Both the position numbers and the translations under genes were made by a program. The notes beneath the pieces were generated by a model that was not told the DNA's origin, ran no database searches, and worked only from the letters and a program-made list of their open reading frames with translations. From positions 1-60,946 of the forward strand of contig MPMT01000024.1 of NCBI GenBank assembly GCA_002238645.1: a stretch of DNA of 60,946 nt, given 5' to 3'. The DNA is from Alphaproteobacteria bacterium bin52 (lineage in GTDB: Bacteria > Pseudomonadota > Alphaproteobacteria > Thalassobaculales > Thalassobaculaceae). Position 1 is the first letter of the stretch. Each line of letters begins with the position of its first letter. Shown one piece after another: positions 33,871 to 44,742 of the stretch.

Positions 33871-34034
33871 GGCACGTCCCTTTCCGAGACGATATGGGTG
33901 CCTGCAAATGCCCCCGATGGCAACAGATGGTGTTTGATCGATCACGCCGGTACCCTGTATACACTGACCATCCGCGGCCAGGCAGGGGCCGCGGCCTTTC
34001 CTGGAACGGATGACGCGCGAAGGAAGCGAGACAC

Positions 34035-34772
34035 ATGACACAACCGGTGATGCCAAAGGCGACCGCCGTCTGGCTCATTGAGAACACAGCCCTGACATTT
34101 GAACAGATCGGGGATTTTTGTGACATGCATCACTACGAGGTCCAGACCCTGGCCGATGCCGAGTTCTCCGTGCGCGGGTTCGATCCGGTTGCCAACAACC
34201 GGCTTACGGCCGAGGAGATCGAACGGTGCACCGCGGATCCGTCGGCGCGGCTGCAGGGGCTCGAGTCGCCGGTGGCCGGCCAGACCCCGAAACGCCGCGG
34301 AGCCAAGTACGTGCCGATCACGCGCCGCGGCGACAAGCCCGATGCCATCGCCTGGTTGTTGCGGCATCATCCGGAGCTGTCAGACACCGATATCGGCCGG
34401 CTGATCGGAACCTCCAAGCAGACCATCGGCAAGGTGCGGGACCGCACCCATCAGAACACGCCGACCATCTCCCCGCAGCATCCGGTCTCGCTCAAGCTGT
34501 GCACGCCCGAGGAGTTCGAGGCGATGGTCGTGAAGGAGAGAATGCTCAGTGCCTCGGTCGCCTGGCTGCTGGCAAACCACCCCGAACTGTCCGATACTGA
34601 TGTCGCGAGGCTCTCGGCAGGGTCGAAGCAGTCCGTCGCCAGGGTTCGCGAGCGCATCAAGTCCAACACCCAGGCCGTCCCGCCGGAAGATCCTGTCACG
34701 CTTGGGGTGTGCACGGCCGCGAAGTTCGAAACAACGATCGCGAAGGCCCGGGCGTCTACGGCAGCGTCGTGA
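34035..34772 (+). CDS. trcR: TrcR-type cell cycle regulator (DUF1013) with duplicated module
   Basis: This 245-residue protein starts with the highly conserved DUF1013 N-terminus (MPKATAVWLIENTALTFEQI, then GFDPVANNRLTAEEIE). It continues with an HTH-like module at 103-168: IAWLLRHHPELSDTDIGRLI, GTSKQTIGKVRDRTH and PVSLKLCTPEEFE. A second copy follows at 173-238: VAWLLANHPELSDTDVARLS, AGSKQSVARVRERIK and PVTLGVCTAAKFE. Typical TrcR proteins carry only the first and end in a short basic tail. TrcR is an essential-class alphaproteobacterial transcription regulator of the cell cycle, associated with RNA polymerase. The duplication is the odd feature. The 3' end overlaps the GlxA-type gene by 17 bp. 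Confidence 0.88.
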   Translation: MTQPVMPKATAVWLIENTALTFEQIGDFCDMHHYEVQTLADAEFSVRGFDPVANNRLTAEEIERCTADPSARLQGLESPVAGQTPKRRGAKYVPITRRGDKPDAIAWLLRHHPELSDTDIGRLIGTSKQTIGKVRDRTHQNTPTISPQHPVSLKLCTPEEFEAMVVKERMLSASVAWLLANHPELSDTDVARLSAGSKQSVARVRERIKSNTQAVPPEDPVTLGVCTAAKFETTIAKARASTAAS

Positions 34773-35784
34773 AACCGGGGATCCGTGCGGTCCGTTCGGC
34801 CTCGAACGGTGCCGGGGTCGTCTGGCGCAGCGATCGTTCGGCCCGGGGCGTGCGGCCGAAGCACTCCCTGTAGCACTTGGAGAAGTGGCTCGCGGAGACG
34901 AAACCGCTGGCCAGTGCAACTGAAAGAATCGACATGCTGGTCTGCAGCAGCAGGTTGCGGGCCCGTTGCAACCGCAGGTTCAGGTAGTACCGGGTCGGGG
35001 TTGCCTGCAGGTACTTGCGGAACAGTCGCTCGAGCTGCCGGGTCGAGAGGTTCGCCTGCTCCGCCAGCTCGGTCTGGCTGATCGGTTCCTCAAGGTTGGC
35101 TTCCATGTTGCTGATCACGTCGATCAGCTTGGGGTGGCTGATCCCGAGGCGCGAGCGAAGCTCCATGCGTTGGTGGGCGTGCGGCTCGCGGATCCGGTCG
35201 TGGATGAACTGTTCCGAGATCCCGTTGGCCAGTGCCTGGCCATGCTGGCGCCCGATCAGGAACAGCATCATGTCGAGTGCCGCGGTACCGCCGGAACAGG
35301 TGATCCGGTCGCGGTCGATCTCGTAGATGTCGGGGGAGACGGTGATGTCCGGGAAATCCTCGACAAACCCGCCGAGGTTCTCCCAGTGGATGGTGCAGCG
35401 ACGCCTGGCCAGCAACCCGGCCGCGGCCAGGATGTAGGAGCCCGTGCACAGGGCGCCCAGCACTGCACCGCTGCGGACCATGCGGCGCAGGAACACCGTG
35501 TCCCGCGAATCGAGGTGGCGCTGGACGTCGACACCGGAGACCACGAAGGTCACCCGGCTGCGCGTCACCTCGGCGATCGAGGCAGACGGCACGACCGCGA
35601 TTCCGTTGCTTGCCTGCACCGGCTGACCGTCCCGGCTCAGCAGCCGCCACCGGTAGAGTTCGCGCTCGGCCAGCCGGTTCGCCGCCCGGAGCGGTTCCAC
35701 AGCGGAGGTAAAGGCCATCATCGAGAAGTCGGGAACGAGCAGGAAGTCGATCTGCAGCGGGACGTCGCCGGGATCGTCGAACAT
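34756..35784 (-). CDS. GlxA-family transcriptional regulator
   Basis: This 342-residue regulator has an N-terminal DJ-1/PfpI-like ligand domain (about 8-190; IDFLLVPDFSMMAFTSAVEP and GALCTGSYILAAAGLLARRR with the nucleophile-position Cys) and a C-terminal AraC-type double HTH (about 225-320; ISQTELAEQANLSTRQLERL and LASGFVSASHFSKCYRECFG). Relatives control choline, carnitine, arginine or glycine-betaine catabolism. The start at 35784 has a GAGAG stretch upstream and matches the family length. Its in-frame extension to 36198 covers the divergent Fe-S gene. No operator was identified. Confidence 0.92.
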   Translation of the reverse strand: MFDDPGDVPLQIDFLLVPDFSMMAFTSAVEPLRAANRLAERELYRWRLLSRDGQPVQASNGIAVVPSASIAEVTRSRVTFVVSGVDVQRHLDSRDTVFLRRMVRSGAVLGALCTGSYILAAAGLLARRRCTIHWENLGGFVEDFPDITVSPDIYEIDRDRITCSGGTAALDMMLFLIGRQHGQALANGISEQFIHDRIREPHAHQRMELRSRLGISHPKLIDVISNMEANLEEPISQTELAEQANLSTRQLERLFRKYLQATPTRYYLNLRLQRARNLLLQTSMSILSVALASGFVSASHFSKCYRECFGRTPRAERSLRQTTPAPFEAERTARIPGFTTLP

Positions 35785-35911
35785 CCGTGTTACTCTCTTC
35801 TGGCGGAACGCCGGCCGCGTCCCGACTGGCCCGAACCGATGGTCCGCATTGAGCCTGAACTTGCACAGGCGGCAGTCCGAAAAGGATAGAACGACAGTTT
35901 TGTGAATTTCC

Positions 35912-36628
35912 ATGAAAAATCCTGCACGCGGAAGTTCGTCTCCGCCCGGAGGGCGCGGTATCCCTCCCGCCCTTGCGAGGCACCTTGCCCGACACGGACT
36001 GATGCTGCGCGGCGGGTTCGATCTCGACAACGGAGAATCGCTCTCGGGCGTAACACCTCCGGCGCACCCGGTGAGCGCCGTTCTGCTGGTCGGTAACGCT
36101 GGGCCGGGACTGTGGTCCGGCTTCCGGCATGGTCCGGCGAACGGACCCGATCCGCTCGACCAGTGGTGCCGGAACATCCTGGATGCGTGTGCACGCACCT
36201 ATGGATGCTCCGTGGTCATGCCTTCCGACGGTCCGCCCTGGGCACCGTTTCAGAGCTGGGCCCTTCGCGCCGGCCGGGTGTATCCCTCGCCGATCGGGCT
36301 TCTGATCGATCCTGTCTGGGGGCTGTGGCATGCGTACAGGGGTGCGCTGCTGCTTCCCTGGCATCTCGATGCGCCGAAGGCGCCGCCGCGGCCCTCTCCC
36401 TGCGCAGGCTGTCCGGAGCGACCGTGTCTTGACGCGTGTCCGGTCGGGGCGTTTTCCCGCGACGGGTTCGACCGGCATTCCTGCCGGGCGCACCTGGCGA
36501 CACCGCAGGGGCGCCACTGCGTCGAGGGTGGCTGCCAGGCGCGCGGCGCCTGTCCCGTCGGCGCCGGTGCGCGTTACCCGGACGGGCAGGTGCGGTTCCA
36601 CATGAGGGCCTGGATCGCCGGGGCCTGA
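35912..36628 (+). CDS. 4Fe-4S ferredoxin-like protein
   Basis: This 238-residue cytosolic protein has one clear cluster motif, CAGCPERPCLDACPVGAF (residues about 165-182), the CxxCx4CxxxCP pattern of a ferredoxin half, plus later cysteines (SCRAHLATPQGRHCVEGGC and ACPVGAGARY) that may hold a second cluster. The N-terminal 150 residues include SAVLLVGNAGPGLWSGFRHG and look like the uncharacterised ferredoxin-like proteins related to vitamin B12/queuosine reductase helper families. Function unknown. It is divergent from the GlxA-type gene by 127 bp. The ribosome-binding site is weak. Confidence 0.82.
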   Translation: MKNPARGSSSPPGGRGIPPALARHLARHGLMLRGGFDLDNGESLSGVTPPAHPVSAVLLVGNAGPGLWSGFRHGPANGPDPLDQWCRNILDACARTYGCSVVMPSDGPPWAPFQSWALRAGRVYPSPIGLLIDPVWGLWHAYRGALLLPWHLDAPKAPPRPSPCAGCPERPCLDACPVGAFSRDGFDRHSCRAHLATPQGRHCVEGGCQARGACPVGAGARYPDGQVRFHMRAWIAGA

Positions 36629-36695
36629 CCGGGGTCCTTCCGAAGCCGCGAGCGCACCGGTATAAGCGGGACCGGACCAAACGGCGGGGGGATGT

Positions 36696-37448
36696 GTGGT
36701 GAGCAGGGGGGTACTGATCGTTACCGGCGGCAGCCGAGGCATCGGCGCGGCGACGTCGGTGCGCGCAGCCGAAGACGGCTGGGACGTGGCGGTCAACTAC
36801 GCGCGTGACGCCGAATCGGCGGCGCGAATTGCCGAGCGGGTGCGCGCGGCGGGCAGGCGTGCGACCACGGTCCGGGCCGATGTCAGCCGGGAAGACGAGG
36901 TGCTGCGGCTGTTCGCCGAGACCGGCTCGGCCCTGGGACCGGTACGGGGCCTGGTGACCAGCGCCGGGACCACTGGACTGGCGACCAGGGTCGAGGCGAT
37001 GAGCGAGGAGGAGATGCACCGCGTCTTCAACCTGAACGTGATCGGTCTCATGCTGTGTTGCCGGGAGGCGGTGCGGCACATGTCGACCGCGCGCGGCGGC
37101 TCCGGCGGTGCCATCGTCAACCTGGCATCGGCAGCATCGCGGCTCGGAGGTCCCAACGAGTTCGTCCACTACGCGGCCTCGAAGGGTGCGGTCGATTCCT
37201 TCACCCTCGGACTCGCGCGCGAGGTCGCCGGGGAAGGTGTGCGGGTCAATGCGGTCTCGCCGGGCATGATCGACACCGAGATCCATGCCGCGGCCGGCCT
37301 GCCGGACCGGGCGGCACAGGCTGCTCCGTCGATTCCCATGCGCCGGGTCGGTTCGGCGGAAGAGGTGGCCGAGGCGGTGGTCTGGCTGCTCGGCGATGGC
37401 GCGAGCTACTGTGCCGGATCAATTGTCGACATCACCGGTGGCCGGTAG
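36696..37448 (+). CDS. Short-chain dehydrogenase/reductase
   Basis: This 250-residue classical SDR has the cofactor motif TGGSRGIG near residues 10-17 and the NNAG-equivalent read as TSAGTTG. The catalytic Ser is in NLASAASRLGG, YAASK provides Tyr and Lys, and SPGMIDTEIH completes the cofactor pocket. It oxidises or reduces a hydroxyl/keto group with NAD(P). The substrate is unclear; relatives are annotated as 3-oxoacyl-ACP reductase or glucose dehydrogenase. The start is GTG 36696 after a GGGGGGA stretch. zapE begins 2 bp after its stop, so they are cotranscribed. Confidence 0.92.
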   Translation: MVSRGVLIVTGGSRGIGAATSVRAAEDGWDVAVNYARDAESAARIAERVRAAGRRATTVRADVSREDEVLRLFAETGSALGPVRGLVTSAGTTGLATRVEAMSEEEMHRVFNLNVIGLMLCCREAVRHMSTARGGSGGAIVNLASAASRLGGPNEFVHYAASKGAVDSFTLGLAREVAGEGVRVNAVSPGMIDTEIHAAAGLPDRAAQAAPSIPMRRVGSAEEVAEAVVWLLGDGASYCAGSIVDITGGR

Positions 37449-37450
37449 GG

Positions 37451-38602
37451 ATGGTGCCCGGCGAGGATCCACTCCGTCGCTACCGATCACTGCTCGAGAC
37501 CGGAATCCTGCAGCCGGATCCCGCGCAGGAACGTGCGGTCAAACGGCTGCAGTCCCTGCATATCGCTCTCGGTGCATGGCGCCCGCAGGCTCCGGCCGGT
37601 GCGCTCGGCCGCCTGGTGGGCCGGTTCGTCGGACGCGGGGGGGCCGTTCGTCCACCGCGCGGTCTCTATATCCACGGCGGTGTCGGTCGCGGCAAGTCGA
37701 TGCTGATGGACCTGTTCCACGACACCGTGGCTGTCGAGAGCAAGCGTCGGGTGCACTTCCATGCCTTCATGCAGGAGGCGCATGACCTGATCCACGCACG
37801 GCGCGGTTCACACCCCGGGGCGGAACCGGTGGGCCCGGTCGCAGTCATGATGGCGGAACGCAACCGGCTGCTGTGCTTCGACGAGTTCGAGGTCAGGGAC
37901 ATCGCCGACGCGATGCTGGTCTCGCGGCTGTTCCGGGGCATGTTCGACTGCGGGGTCGTCGTGGTCGCCACCTCGAATCGGCATCCCGACGATCTCTACC
38001 GGGACGGGCTGCACCGCGACCGGTTCCTGCCGTTCATCGCGATCCTGCGCGCCCGCCTCGGCATCCTCCATCTCGACGCCCTGCGCGACTATCGTCTTGA
38101 CCGGATCAGGACACTGGAGGTCTACCATTCGCCGCTCGATACAGCGGCCGGAGCGGCGCTTGAGGACGCGTTCGCGGTCCTGACCGACGGGGCTGGCGGG
38201 CGCGCGGAGCAGATCTCCTTTCGCGGACGGTCCATCCGGGTTCCGCGGGCCGCCGGACAGGTGGCGCGGTTCGATTTCGACGATCTGTGTACACAGCCCC
38301 TCGGTCCAGGCGACTTCCTGGCCATCGCACGGCGCTACCGTTCGGTGCTGATTGCCGGCGTTCCGGTGCTCGACCGGCGCAGCCCCGACGTCGTGCGCCG
38401 TTTCGTTACCCTGATCGACACTCTCTACGACTGCCGCACCCACATCGTCATCTCGGCCGAAGCCCGGCCAGCCGACCTCTACCGGGGCAAGCGGTGGGGG
38501 TTCGAGTTCGAACGGACCGCCTCGCGGCTGGAGGAGATGCGCTCCGCCGACTGGGCCGAGGCGGCGCGCCTGGCGTCGGATGTGGAACGGCCGGCGGCCT
38601 GA
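37451..38602 (+). CDS. zapE: Cell division ATPase ZapE (AFG1 family)
   Basis: This 383-residue AAA+ ATPase has Walker A GGVGRGKS at 76-83 and Walker B LLCFDEFEVRDIADAM, the latter a hallmark of AFG1/ZapE. Sensor region VVVVATSNRHPDDLYRDGL and the C-terminal ISAEARPADLYRG also fit. ZapE binds FtsZ and modulates the division ring, and its mitochondrial relative helps turnover of respiratory subunits. ZapE directly upstream of mdh-sucCDAB is a common alphaproteobacterial arrangement. The ATG at 37451 follows the SDR stop; the longer frame from 37055 overlaps the SDR and was not used. Confidence 0.93.
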   Translation: MVPGEDPLRRYRSLLETGILQPDPAQERAVKRLQSLHIALGAWRPQAPAGALGRLVGRFVGRGGAVRPPRGLYIHGGVGRGKSMLMDLFHDTVAVESKRRVHFHAFMQEAHDLIHARRGSHPGAEPVGPVAVMMAERNRLLCFDEFEVRDIADAMLVSRLFRGMFDCGVVVVATSNRHPDDLYRDGLHRDRFLPFIAILRARLGILHLDALRDYRLDRIRTLEVYHSPLDTAAGAALEDAFAVLTDGAGGRAEQISFRGRSIRVPRAAGQVARFDFDDLCTQPLGPGDFLAIARRYRSVLIAGVPVLDRRSPDVVRRFVTLIDTLYDCRTHIVISAEARPADLYRGKRWGFEFERTASRLEEMRSADWAEAARLASDVERPAA

Positions 38603-38641
38603 CCGGCCGTCTTGCCGGAGGGACGCAATCGCGATACATGA

Positions 38642-39631
<990 letters not shown>

Positions 39632-39731
39632 TCCCGGACCGGCGCCGGTTGCGTGGCCAGGGTGCGGCCCCTAGAGTGAAGCCGCCTGAGGTGTGGGCAG
39701 GTTTCGCCGTATTTCCCGATGGCAGGTCGTG

Positions 39732-40928
39732 ATGAACGTGCACGAGTATCAGGCCAAGCAGCTGCTCGCAGGGTTCGGTGTCTCGGTACCGAAGGGCGAG
39801 GTCGCCTACACGCCGGAACAGGCCGCCGCCGCCGCCCGGGAACTGGGCGGCAGCGTGTTTGCGGTCAAGTCCCAGATCCACGCCGGCGGCCGCGGGGCCG
39901 GCCGGTTTGTCGCCGACGGAACCGGGGCCGGCGGGGTCAGGATCGCCCGTTCGCTCGACGAGGTTCGCGAGCACGCCGAGGCGATGCTGGGGCGGGTGCT
40001 GGTCACCCGGCAGACCGGCAGTGCCGGGCAGCAGGTGCGGCGCGTCTACGTCGAGGCCGGCTGCGACATCGCACGCGAACTCTACCTCTCGCTGCTGGTC
40101 GACCGCGCAACCTCCCGGATCACCGTGATGGCGTCGAGCGAAGGCGGCATGGACATCGAGGAAGTGGCCGCGCATTCGCCTGGAAAGATCGTGACGGTCG
40201 CCATCGATCCGGCAACGGGGCTGCAGCCGTTCCACGCCCGTGCCATCGCCTGGAACCTCGGTCTCGAGGGCGCACAGGTTGCCTCCGCGGTCACGCTGCT
40301 GGAAAGACTGTACCGGGCCTTCGTGGAACTTGACGCCTCGCTGGTCGAGATCAACCCGCTCATCGTGACCGCCGATGACGAGGTCATGGCGCTCGACGCC
40401 AAGATGAACTTCGACGACAATGCGCTGTTTCGCCAGCCCGACGTGGTCACGCTGCGTGACGAGGACGAGGAGGATCCGGCCGAGGCCGAGGCGGCGCTCC
40501 ACGAGCTCAACTACGTTCGCCTCGACGGCACGATCGGGTGCATGGTGAACGGTGCCGGGCTCGCGATGGCGACCATGGACATCATTACCCTGCACGGCGA
40601 GAAACCGGCCAACTTCCTGGACGTCGGGGGTGGCGCCACCCGAGAGCGGGTCGCGGCCGCCTTCAGGATCCTGCTGTCCGATCCCAACGTGGAAGGAGTG
40701 CTCGTCAACATATTCGGCGGCATCATGCGCTGCGACGTGATCGCGGCGGGCGTGGTCGAGACTGCGCGCGAAATGAGTGTCGACGTACCGCTAGTGGTGC
40801 GCCTGGAAGGCACCAATGTCGAGCAGGGGCGCCAGATCCTTGCCGAAAGCGGTCTGACCATCGAGGCCGCATCGGACCTTGGCGATGCGGCGGCCCGGAT
40901 CGTGGGCGCGGTGCGGAGAGCGGGCTGA
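39732..40928 (+). CDS. sucC: Succinyl-CoA synthetase beta subunit
   Basis: This 398-residue ADP-forming subunit has an N-terminal ATP-grasp domain ([58 protein letters not shown]) and a C-terminal flavodoxin-like ligase domain ([41 protein letters not shown]). It provides the nucleotide site, while SucD carries the phosphohistidine and CoA site. The ATG at 39732 matches the family N-terminus exactly. It overlaps sucD by TGATG, indicating coupling. Confidence 0.97.
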   Translation: MNVHEYQAKQLLAGFGVSVPKGEVAYTPEQAAAAARELGGSVFAVKSQIHAGGRGAGRFVADGTGAGGVRIARSLDEVREHAEAMLGRVLVTRQTGSAGQQVRRVYVEAGCDIARELYLSLLVDRATSRITVMASSEGGMDIEEVAAHSPGKIVTVAIDPATGLQPFHARAIAWNLGLEGAQVASAVTLLERLYRAFVELDASLVEINPLIVTADDEVMALDAKMNFDDNALFRQPDVVTLRDEDEEDPAEAEAALHELNYVRLDGTIGCMVNGAGLAMATMDIITLHGEKPANFLDVGGGATRERVAAAFRILLSDPNVEGVLVNIFGGIMRCDVIAAGVVETAREMSVDVPLVVRLEGTNVEQGRQILAESGLTIEAASDLGDAAARIVGAVRRAG

Positions 40929-41803
40929 TGGCGGTGCTCGTCCATGCCGGGACCCGGGTGATCTGCCAGGGGGTGACGGGATCGCAGGGCACGTTCCACA
41001 CCGAGCAGGCGTTGGCGTACGGCACGCGCATGGTCGGCGGAGTGACACCGGGGCGTGGCGGGAGCGAGCATCTTGGCCTGCCGGTATTCAACACCGTTGC
41101 GGAAGCGGTCTCGGTTACCGGGGCCGACGCTTCAGTCATCTACGTACCACCGAGATTTGCCGCCGACTCGATCCTGGAAGCCGTCGACGCCGGGGTTGCG
41201 CTGGTTGTCTGCATCACCGAGGGGATCCCGGTGCTCGACATGGTGCGGGTCAAGCGCGTGCTCGCAGGCTCGCGGACCCGGCTCGTCGGTCCGAACTGCC
41301 CGGGCGTCATCACCCCGGACGAGTGCAAGATCGGCATCATGCCGGGCCACATCCACCGCCGAGGCAGGGTGGGCATCGTGTCCCGCTCGGGCACACTCAC
41401 CTACGAGGCAGTGGCCCAGACCACGGCCGCGGGGATCGGTCAGTCGACCTGTGTCGGTATTGGCGGCGACCCGGTCAACGGCACCAGTTTCATCGACTGT
41501 CTCGAGCTGTTCCTCGGCGATTCCGAGACCGAAATGATCATCATGATCGGGGAGATCGGGGGCACCGCCGAAGAGGAGGCAGCCGAATTCCTGCGCCGCG
41601 AGAACACCGGTACCCCGGTGGTCGGGTTCATTGCCGGGATTTCCGCGCCGCCGGGCCGGCGCATGGGACACGCCGGCGCCATCATTGCCGGCGGCAAGGG
41701 CGGCGCGGGTGACAAGATTGAGGCCATGCGGTCCGCGGGCATCACCGTCGTCGAATCACCCGCGGAGCTGGGTACGACCGCGGCCGGGCTGCTTGCCCGG
41801 TAG
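40928..41803 (+). CDS. sucD: Succinyl-CoA synthetase alpha subunit
   Basis: This 291-residue subunit has the CoA-binding domain [20 protein letters not shown] and the ligase domain [37 protein letters not shown]. The active histidine is His248 in [20 protein letters not shown], which is phosphorylated during turnover. The start ATG overlaps the sucC stop. The long in-frame extension to 40538 lies within sucC and is a shadow. With SucC it makes succinate, CoA and ATP from succinyl-CoA supplied by the downstream 2-oxoglutarate dehydrogenase. Confidence 0.97.
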   Translation: MAVLVHAGTRVICQGVTGSQGTFHTEQALAYGTRMVGGVTPGRGGSEHLGLPVFNTVAEAVSVTGADASVIYVPPRFAADSILEAVDAGVALVVCITEGIPVLDMVRVKRVLAGSRTRLVGPNCPGVITPDECKIGIMPGHIHRRGRVGIVSRSGTLTYEAVAQTTAAGIGQSTCVGIGGDPVNGTSFIDCLELFLGDSETEMIIMIGEIGGTAEEEAAEFLRRENTGTPVVGFIAGISAPPGRRMGHAGAIIAGGKGGAGDKIEAMRSAGITVVESPAELGTTAAGLLAR

Positions 41804-41835
41804 AGGGGAATCGCAAGCCAGGGGTAGAAGAGACC

Positions 41836-44718
41836 ATGCAGCTCGATGAACCCGGAATCCTGAACGGCGCCAACGCTCCCTACATTGCCGACTTGTACCG
41901 GAGGTACCGCGAAGATCCCAATTCCGTCGATGCCGGGTGGCGGGACAGCTTCGACTCGCTTGCCGAGGAGGCGGGCGGGTTCCGGTGCGACAGCGAGGGT
42001 CCGAGCTGGGCGCCACGCACCACCCGTGTCGTCGGGGTTCCCGCAGCCGACGTCGCGGTCTCCGCGCGCGGTGTTGACGAACGCCGGGCCGCGCTCGACT
42101 CGCTCAGGGCCATCATGTTGATCCGCGCCTATCGAATCCGCGGGCACCTGAAGGCGAGGCTCGATCCCCTCGACCTCGTGGAACCGGAACCGCACCCCGA
42201 ACTTGATCCGGCACACTACGGGTTCGGCCCGGACGACCTCGACCGTCCGATCTTCATCGACAACGTGCTCGGACGTGAACGGGCCACCCTGCGCGAGATC
42301 ATGCAGATCCTGCACGACACCTACTGCGGCAGCATCGGTGTCGAGTTCATGCACATGCAGGACCCGGATCAGAAACTCTGGATCCAGAAGCGGATCGAGC
42401 AGGCCGGAAACCACACGGACTTCACTGTGCTGGGCAGGCGGACCATCCTCGAACGGCTGACGGAGGCCGAGTGTTTCGAGAAGTTCCTGGCGGTCAAGTA
42501 TGTCGGAACCAAGCGGTTCGGCCTCGACGGATGCGAGGCGGTGATCCCGGCGCTGGAGCAGATCCTGAAACGTGGCAGCCAGCTCGGTCTCGAGGAGGTC
42601 GTGGTCGGCATGGCGCACCGCGGCAGGCTTAACGTGCTGTGCAACTTCATGAACAAGCCGTTCCGGGCCATCATTTCCGAGTTCCTGGGCAACCCCGCCA
42701 ATCCGGAGGATGTAGGCGGGTCGGGTGACGTGAAGTACCACATGGGGGTTTCGGCGGACCGCGAGTTCGACGGCAACTCCGTGCACCTTACGCTGAACGC
42801 GAATCCGTCCCATCTCGAGGTGGTCAACCCGGTCGTGGTGGGCCGGGTGCGCGCCAAGCAGGTCCAGCGCGACGACGTCGATCGACGCAAGGTGATGGGC
42901 ATCCTGATGCACGGTGATGCTGCCTTCGCCGGGCAGGGCATCGTTGCGGAGGTGTTCGACTTTTCGGAACTGCGCGGATACCGCACCGGCGGTACGATTC
43001 ACGTGATCATCAACAACCAGATCGGCTTTACCACCAGTCCGGCCTACTCGCGCTCGTCGCCCTACTCGACCGACGTGGCCAAGATGGTCATGGCGCCGAT
43101 CTTCCACGTCAACGCCGATGATGCCGAGGCGGTGATCCACGTTGCGCGGATTGCAGCCGAGTTTCGCCAGACCTTCGGGGTCGACGTGGTGCTGGACATT
43201 ATCGGCTACCGGAGATTCGGCCACAACGAGGGCGACGAACCGACCTTCACCCAGCCGCGGATGTACCGCAAGATTGCCGGTCATCCTTCGGTTCGCGAAC
43301 TCTACGCCCGTCGGCTCGAGTCCGATGGCGTCGTCGAGCCCGGCACCGGCGACCAGCTGGTTACCGACCAGAACCACCTGCTGACCACGGAATTCGAGGC
43401 CGGCGTCAGCTACCGGCCCAACAAGGCCGACTGGCTGGACGGCGTGTGGTCGGGCATCAGGCGAGCAGAGGGCAACGATGCGCGTCGCGGCGTGACCTCG
43501 GTGGAAATGGCAACCCTGCAGCAGGTCGGCGAGGTCCTGTGCCGGCCGCCGGAGGGGCTCCGGCTGAACAGCAAGCTGGTTCGCGTTCTCGAGCAGAAAC
43601 GGCGGATGTTCGAGACCGGCGAGGGAGTGGACTGGGCCACCGCCGAAGCGCTCGCCTTCGGATCGCTGCTGCTTGAGGGCGACGCGGTGCGCCTTTCCGG
43701 ACAGGACAGCGGCCGGGGAACCTTCTCGCACCGTCATTCGGTCTGGGTCGACCAGGACAGCGAGGAACGCTTCCTGCCGCTCAACCATCTCGGGCCGGAG
43801 CAGGCAACCTTCGAGGTGATCGACAGCCCGCTGTCGGAGGCCTCGGTCCTCGGGTTCGAGTACGGGTTCAGCCAGGCCGAGCCCAACGCGCTGATCCTGT
43901 GGGAGGCCCAGTTCGGCGACTTTGCCAACGGGGCGCAGGTGATCATGGACCAGTTCATCAGCTCGGGCGAGCACAAGTGGCTGCGCATGTCCGGCCTGGT
44001 GATGCTGTTGCCGCACGGTTACGAGGGTCAGGGTCCCGAACATTCCTCGGCCAGGCTCGAGCGCTACCTGCAGCTCTGCGGCGAGGACAACATGCAGGTG
44101 GTCAACTGCTCGGCGCCGGCGAGCTATTTCCACGCGCTCCGCCGCCAGCTGCGCCGCGACTTCCGCAAGCCGCTGGTGATCATGTCGCCGAAGTCGCTCC
44201 TGCGGCATCGACGCTGCGTATCCACGCTCGCCGACATGGGACCGGGAACCTCGTTCCACCGCGTGCTCTACGACAACGAACGACTGTGCGACGACAGCGA
44301 GGTGCGCCGCGTGGTGCTGTGCAGCGGCAAGGTCTACTACGACCTGTACGAAGAACGCGCCCGGCGGGAGATCACCGATATCTTTTTCCTGCGGCTGGAG
44401 CAGCTCTACCCGTTCCCGCGGGCGGCCCTGCTCGACGAGCTGTCGCGGTTCCCGCATGCCGAGGTGGTCTGGTGCCAGGAGGAGCCCGAGAACATGGGGG
44501 CGTGGAGCTTTGTCGACCGCCGGCTCGAGGCGGTGCTCGAGGAACTCGATGGCGATGCCCGACGGCCGGTCTACGTGGGGCGGACGGAGGCGGCGTCGCC
44601 CGCGACCGGCAACTTCCGGACCCACCAGAAGGAACAGGAGGCGCTGGTGGACCGGGCTTTGTCCGCTGATGCGCTCGATGTGTCGAACCGTCGCGCGGCG
44701 CGTGCCGCCGCCGAATAG
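41836..44718 (+). CDS. sucA: 2-oxoglutarate dehydrogenase E1 component
   Basis: This 960-residue thiamine diphosphate enzyme is of normal size for E1o. The N-terminal E2-binding segment (NAPYIADLYRRYREDPNSVD) precedes the TPP domain with GMAHRGRLNVLCNFM, HGDAAFAGQGIVAEV and HVIINNQIGFTTSP. The pyrimidine-binding and C-terminal domains include EAQFGDFANGAQVIMDQFI, LMLLPHGYEGQGPEHSSARL and VWCQEEPENMGAWSF. It decarboxylates 2-oxoglutarate and transfers the succinyl group to lipoyl-SucB. It sits 32 bp after sucD and 24 bp before sucB, so the succinyl-CoA forming and using enzymes are made together. Confidence 0.97.
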   Translation: MQLDEPGILNGANAPYIADLYRRYREDPNSVDAGWRDSFDSLAEEAGGFRCDSEGPSWAPRTTRVVGVPAADVAVSARGVDERRAALDSLRAIMLIRAYRIRGHLKARLDPLDLVEPEPHPELDPAHYGFGPDDLDRPIFIDNVLGRERATLREIMQILHDTYCGSIGVEFMHMQDPDQKLWIQKRIEQAGNHTDFTVLGRRTILERLTEAECFEKFLAVKYVGTKRFGLDGCEAVIPALEQILKRGSQLGLEEVVVGMAHRGRLNVLCNFMNKPFRAIISEFLGNPANPEDVGGSGDVKYHMGVSADREFDGNSVHLTLNANPSHLEVVNPVVVGRVRAKQVQRDDVDRRKVMGILMHGDAAFAGQGIVAEVFDFSELRGYRTGGTIHVIINNQIGFTTSPAYSRSSPYSTDVAKMVMAPIFHVNADDAEAVIHVARIAAEFRQTFGVDVVLDIIGYRRFGHNEGDEPTFTQPRMYRKIAGHPSVRELYARRLESDGVVEPGTGDQLVTDQNHLLTTEFEAGVSYRPNKADWLDGVWSGIRRAEGNDARRGVTSVEMATLQQVGEVLCRPPEGLRLNSKLVRVLEQKRRMFETGEGVDWATAEALAFGSLLLEGDAVRLSGQDSGRGTFSHRHSVWVDQDSEERFLPLNHLGPEQATFEVIDSPLSEASVLGFEYGFSQAEPNALILWEAQFGDFANGAQVIMDQFISSGEHKWLRMSGLVMLLPHGYEGQGPEHSSARLERYLQLCGEDNMQVVNCSAPASYFHALRRQLRRDFRKPLVIMSPKSLLRHRRCVSTLADMGPGTSFHRVLYDNERLCDDSEVRRVVLCSGKVYYDLYEERARREITDIFFLRLEQLYPFPRAALLDELSRFPHAEVVWCQEEPENMGAWSFVDRRLEAVLEELDGDARRPVYVGRTEAASPATGNFRTHQKEQEALVDRALSADALDVSNRRAARAAAE

Positions 44719-44742
44719 CCGCACGCAGGATCGGGGAGACCG

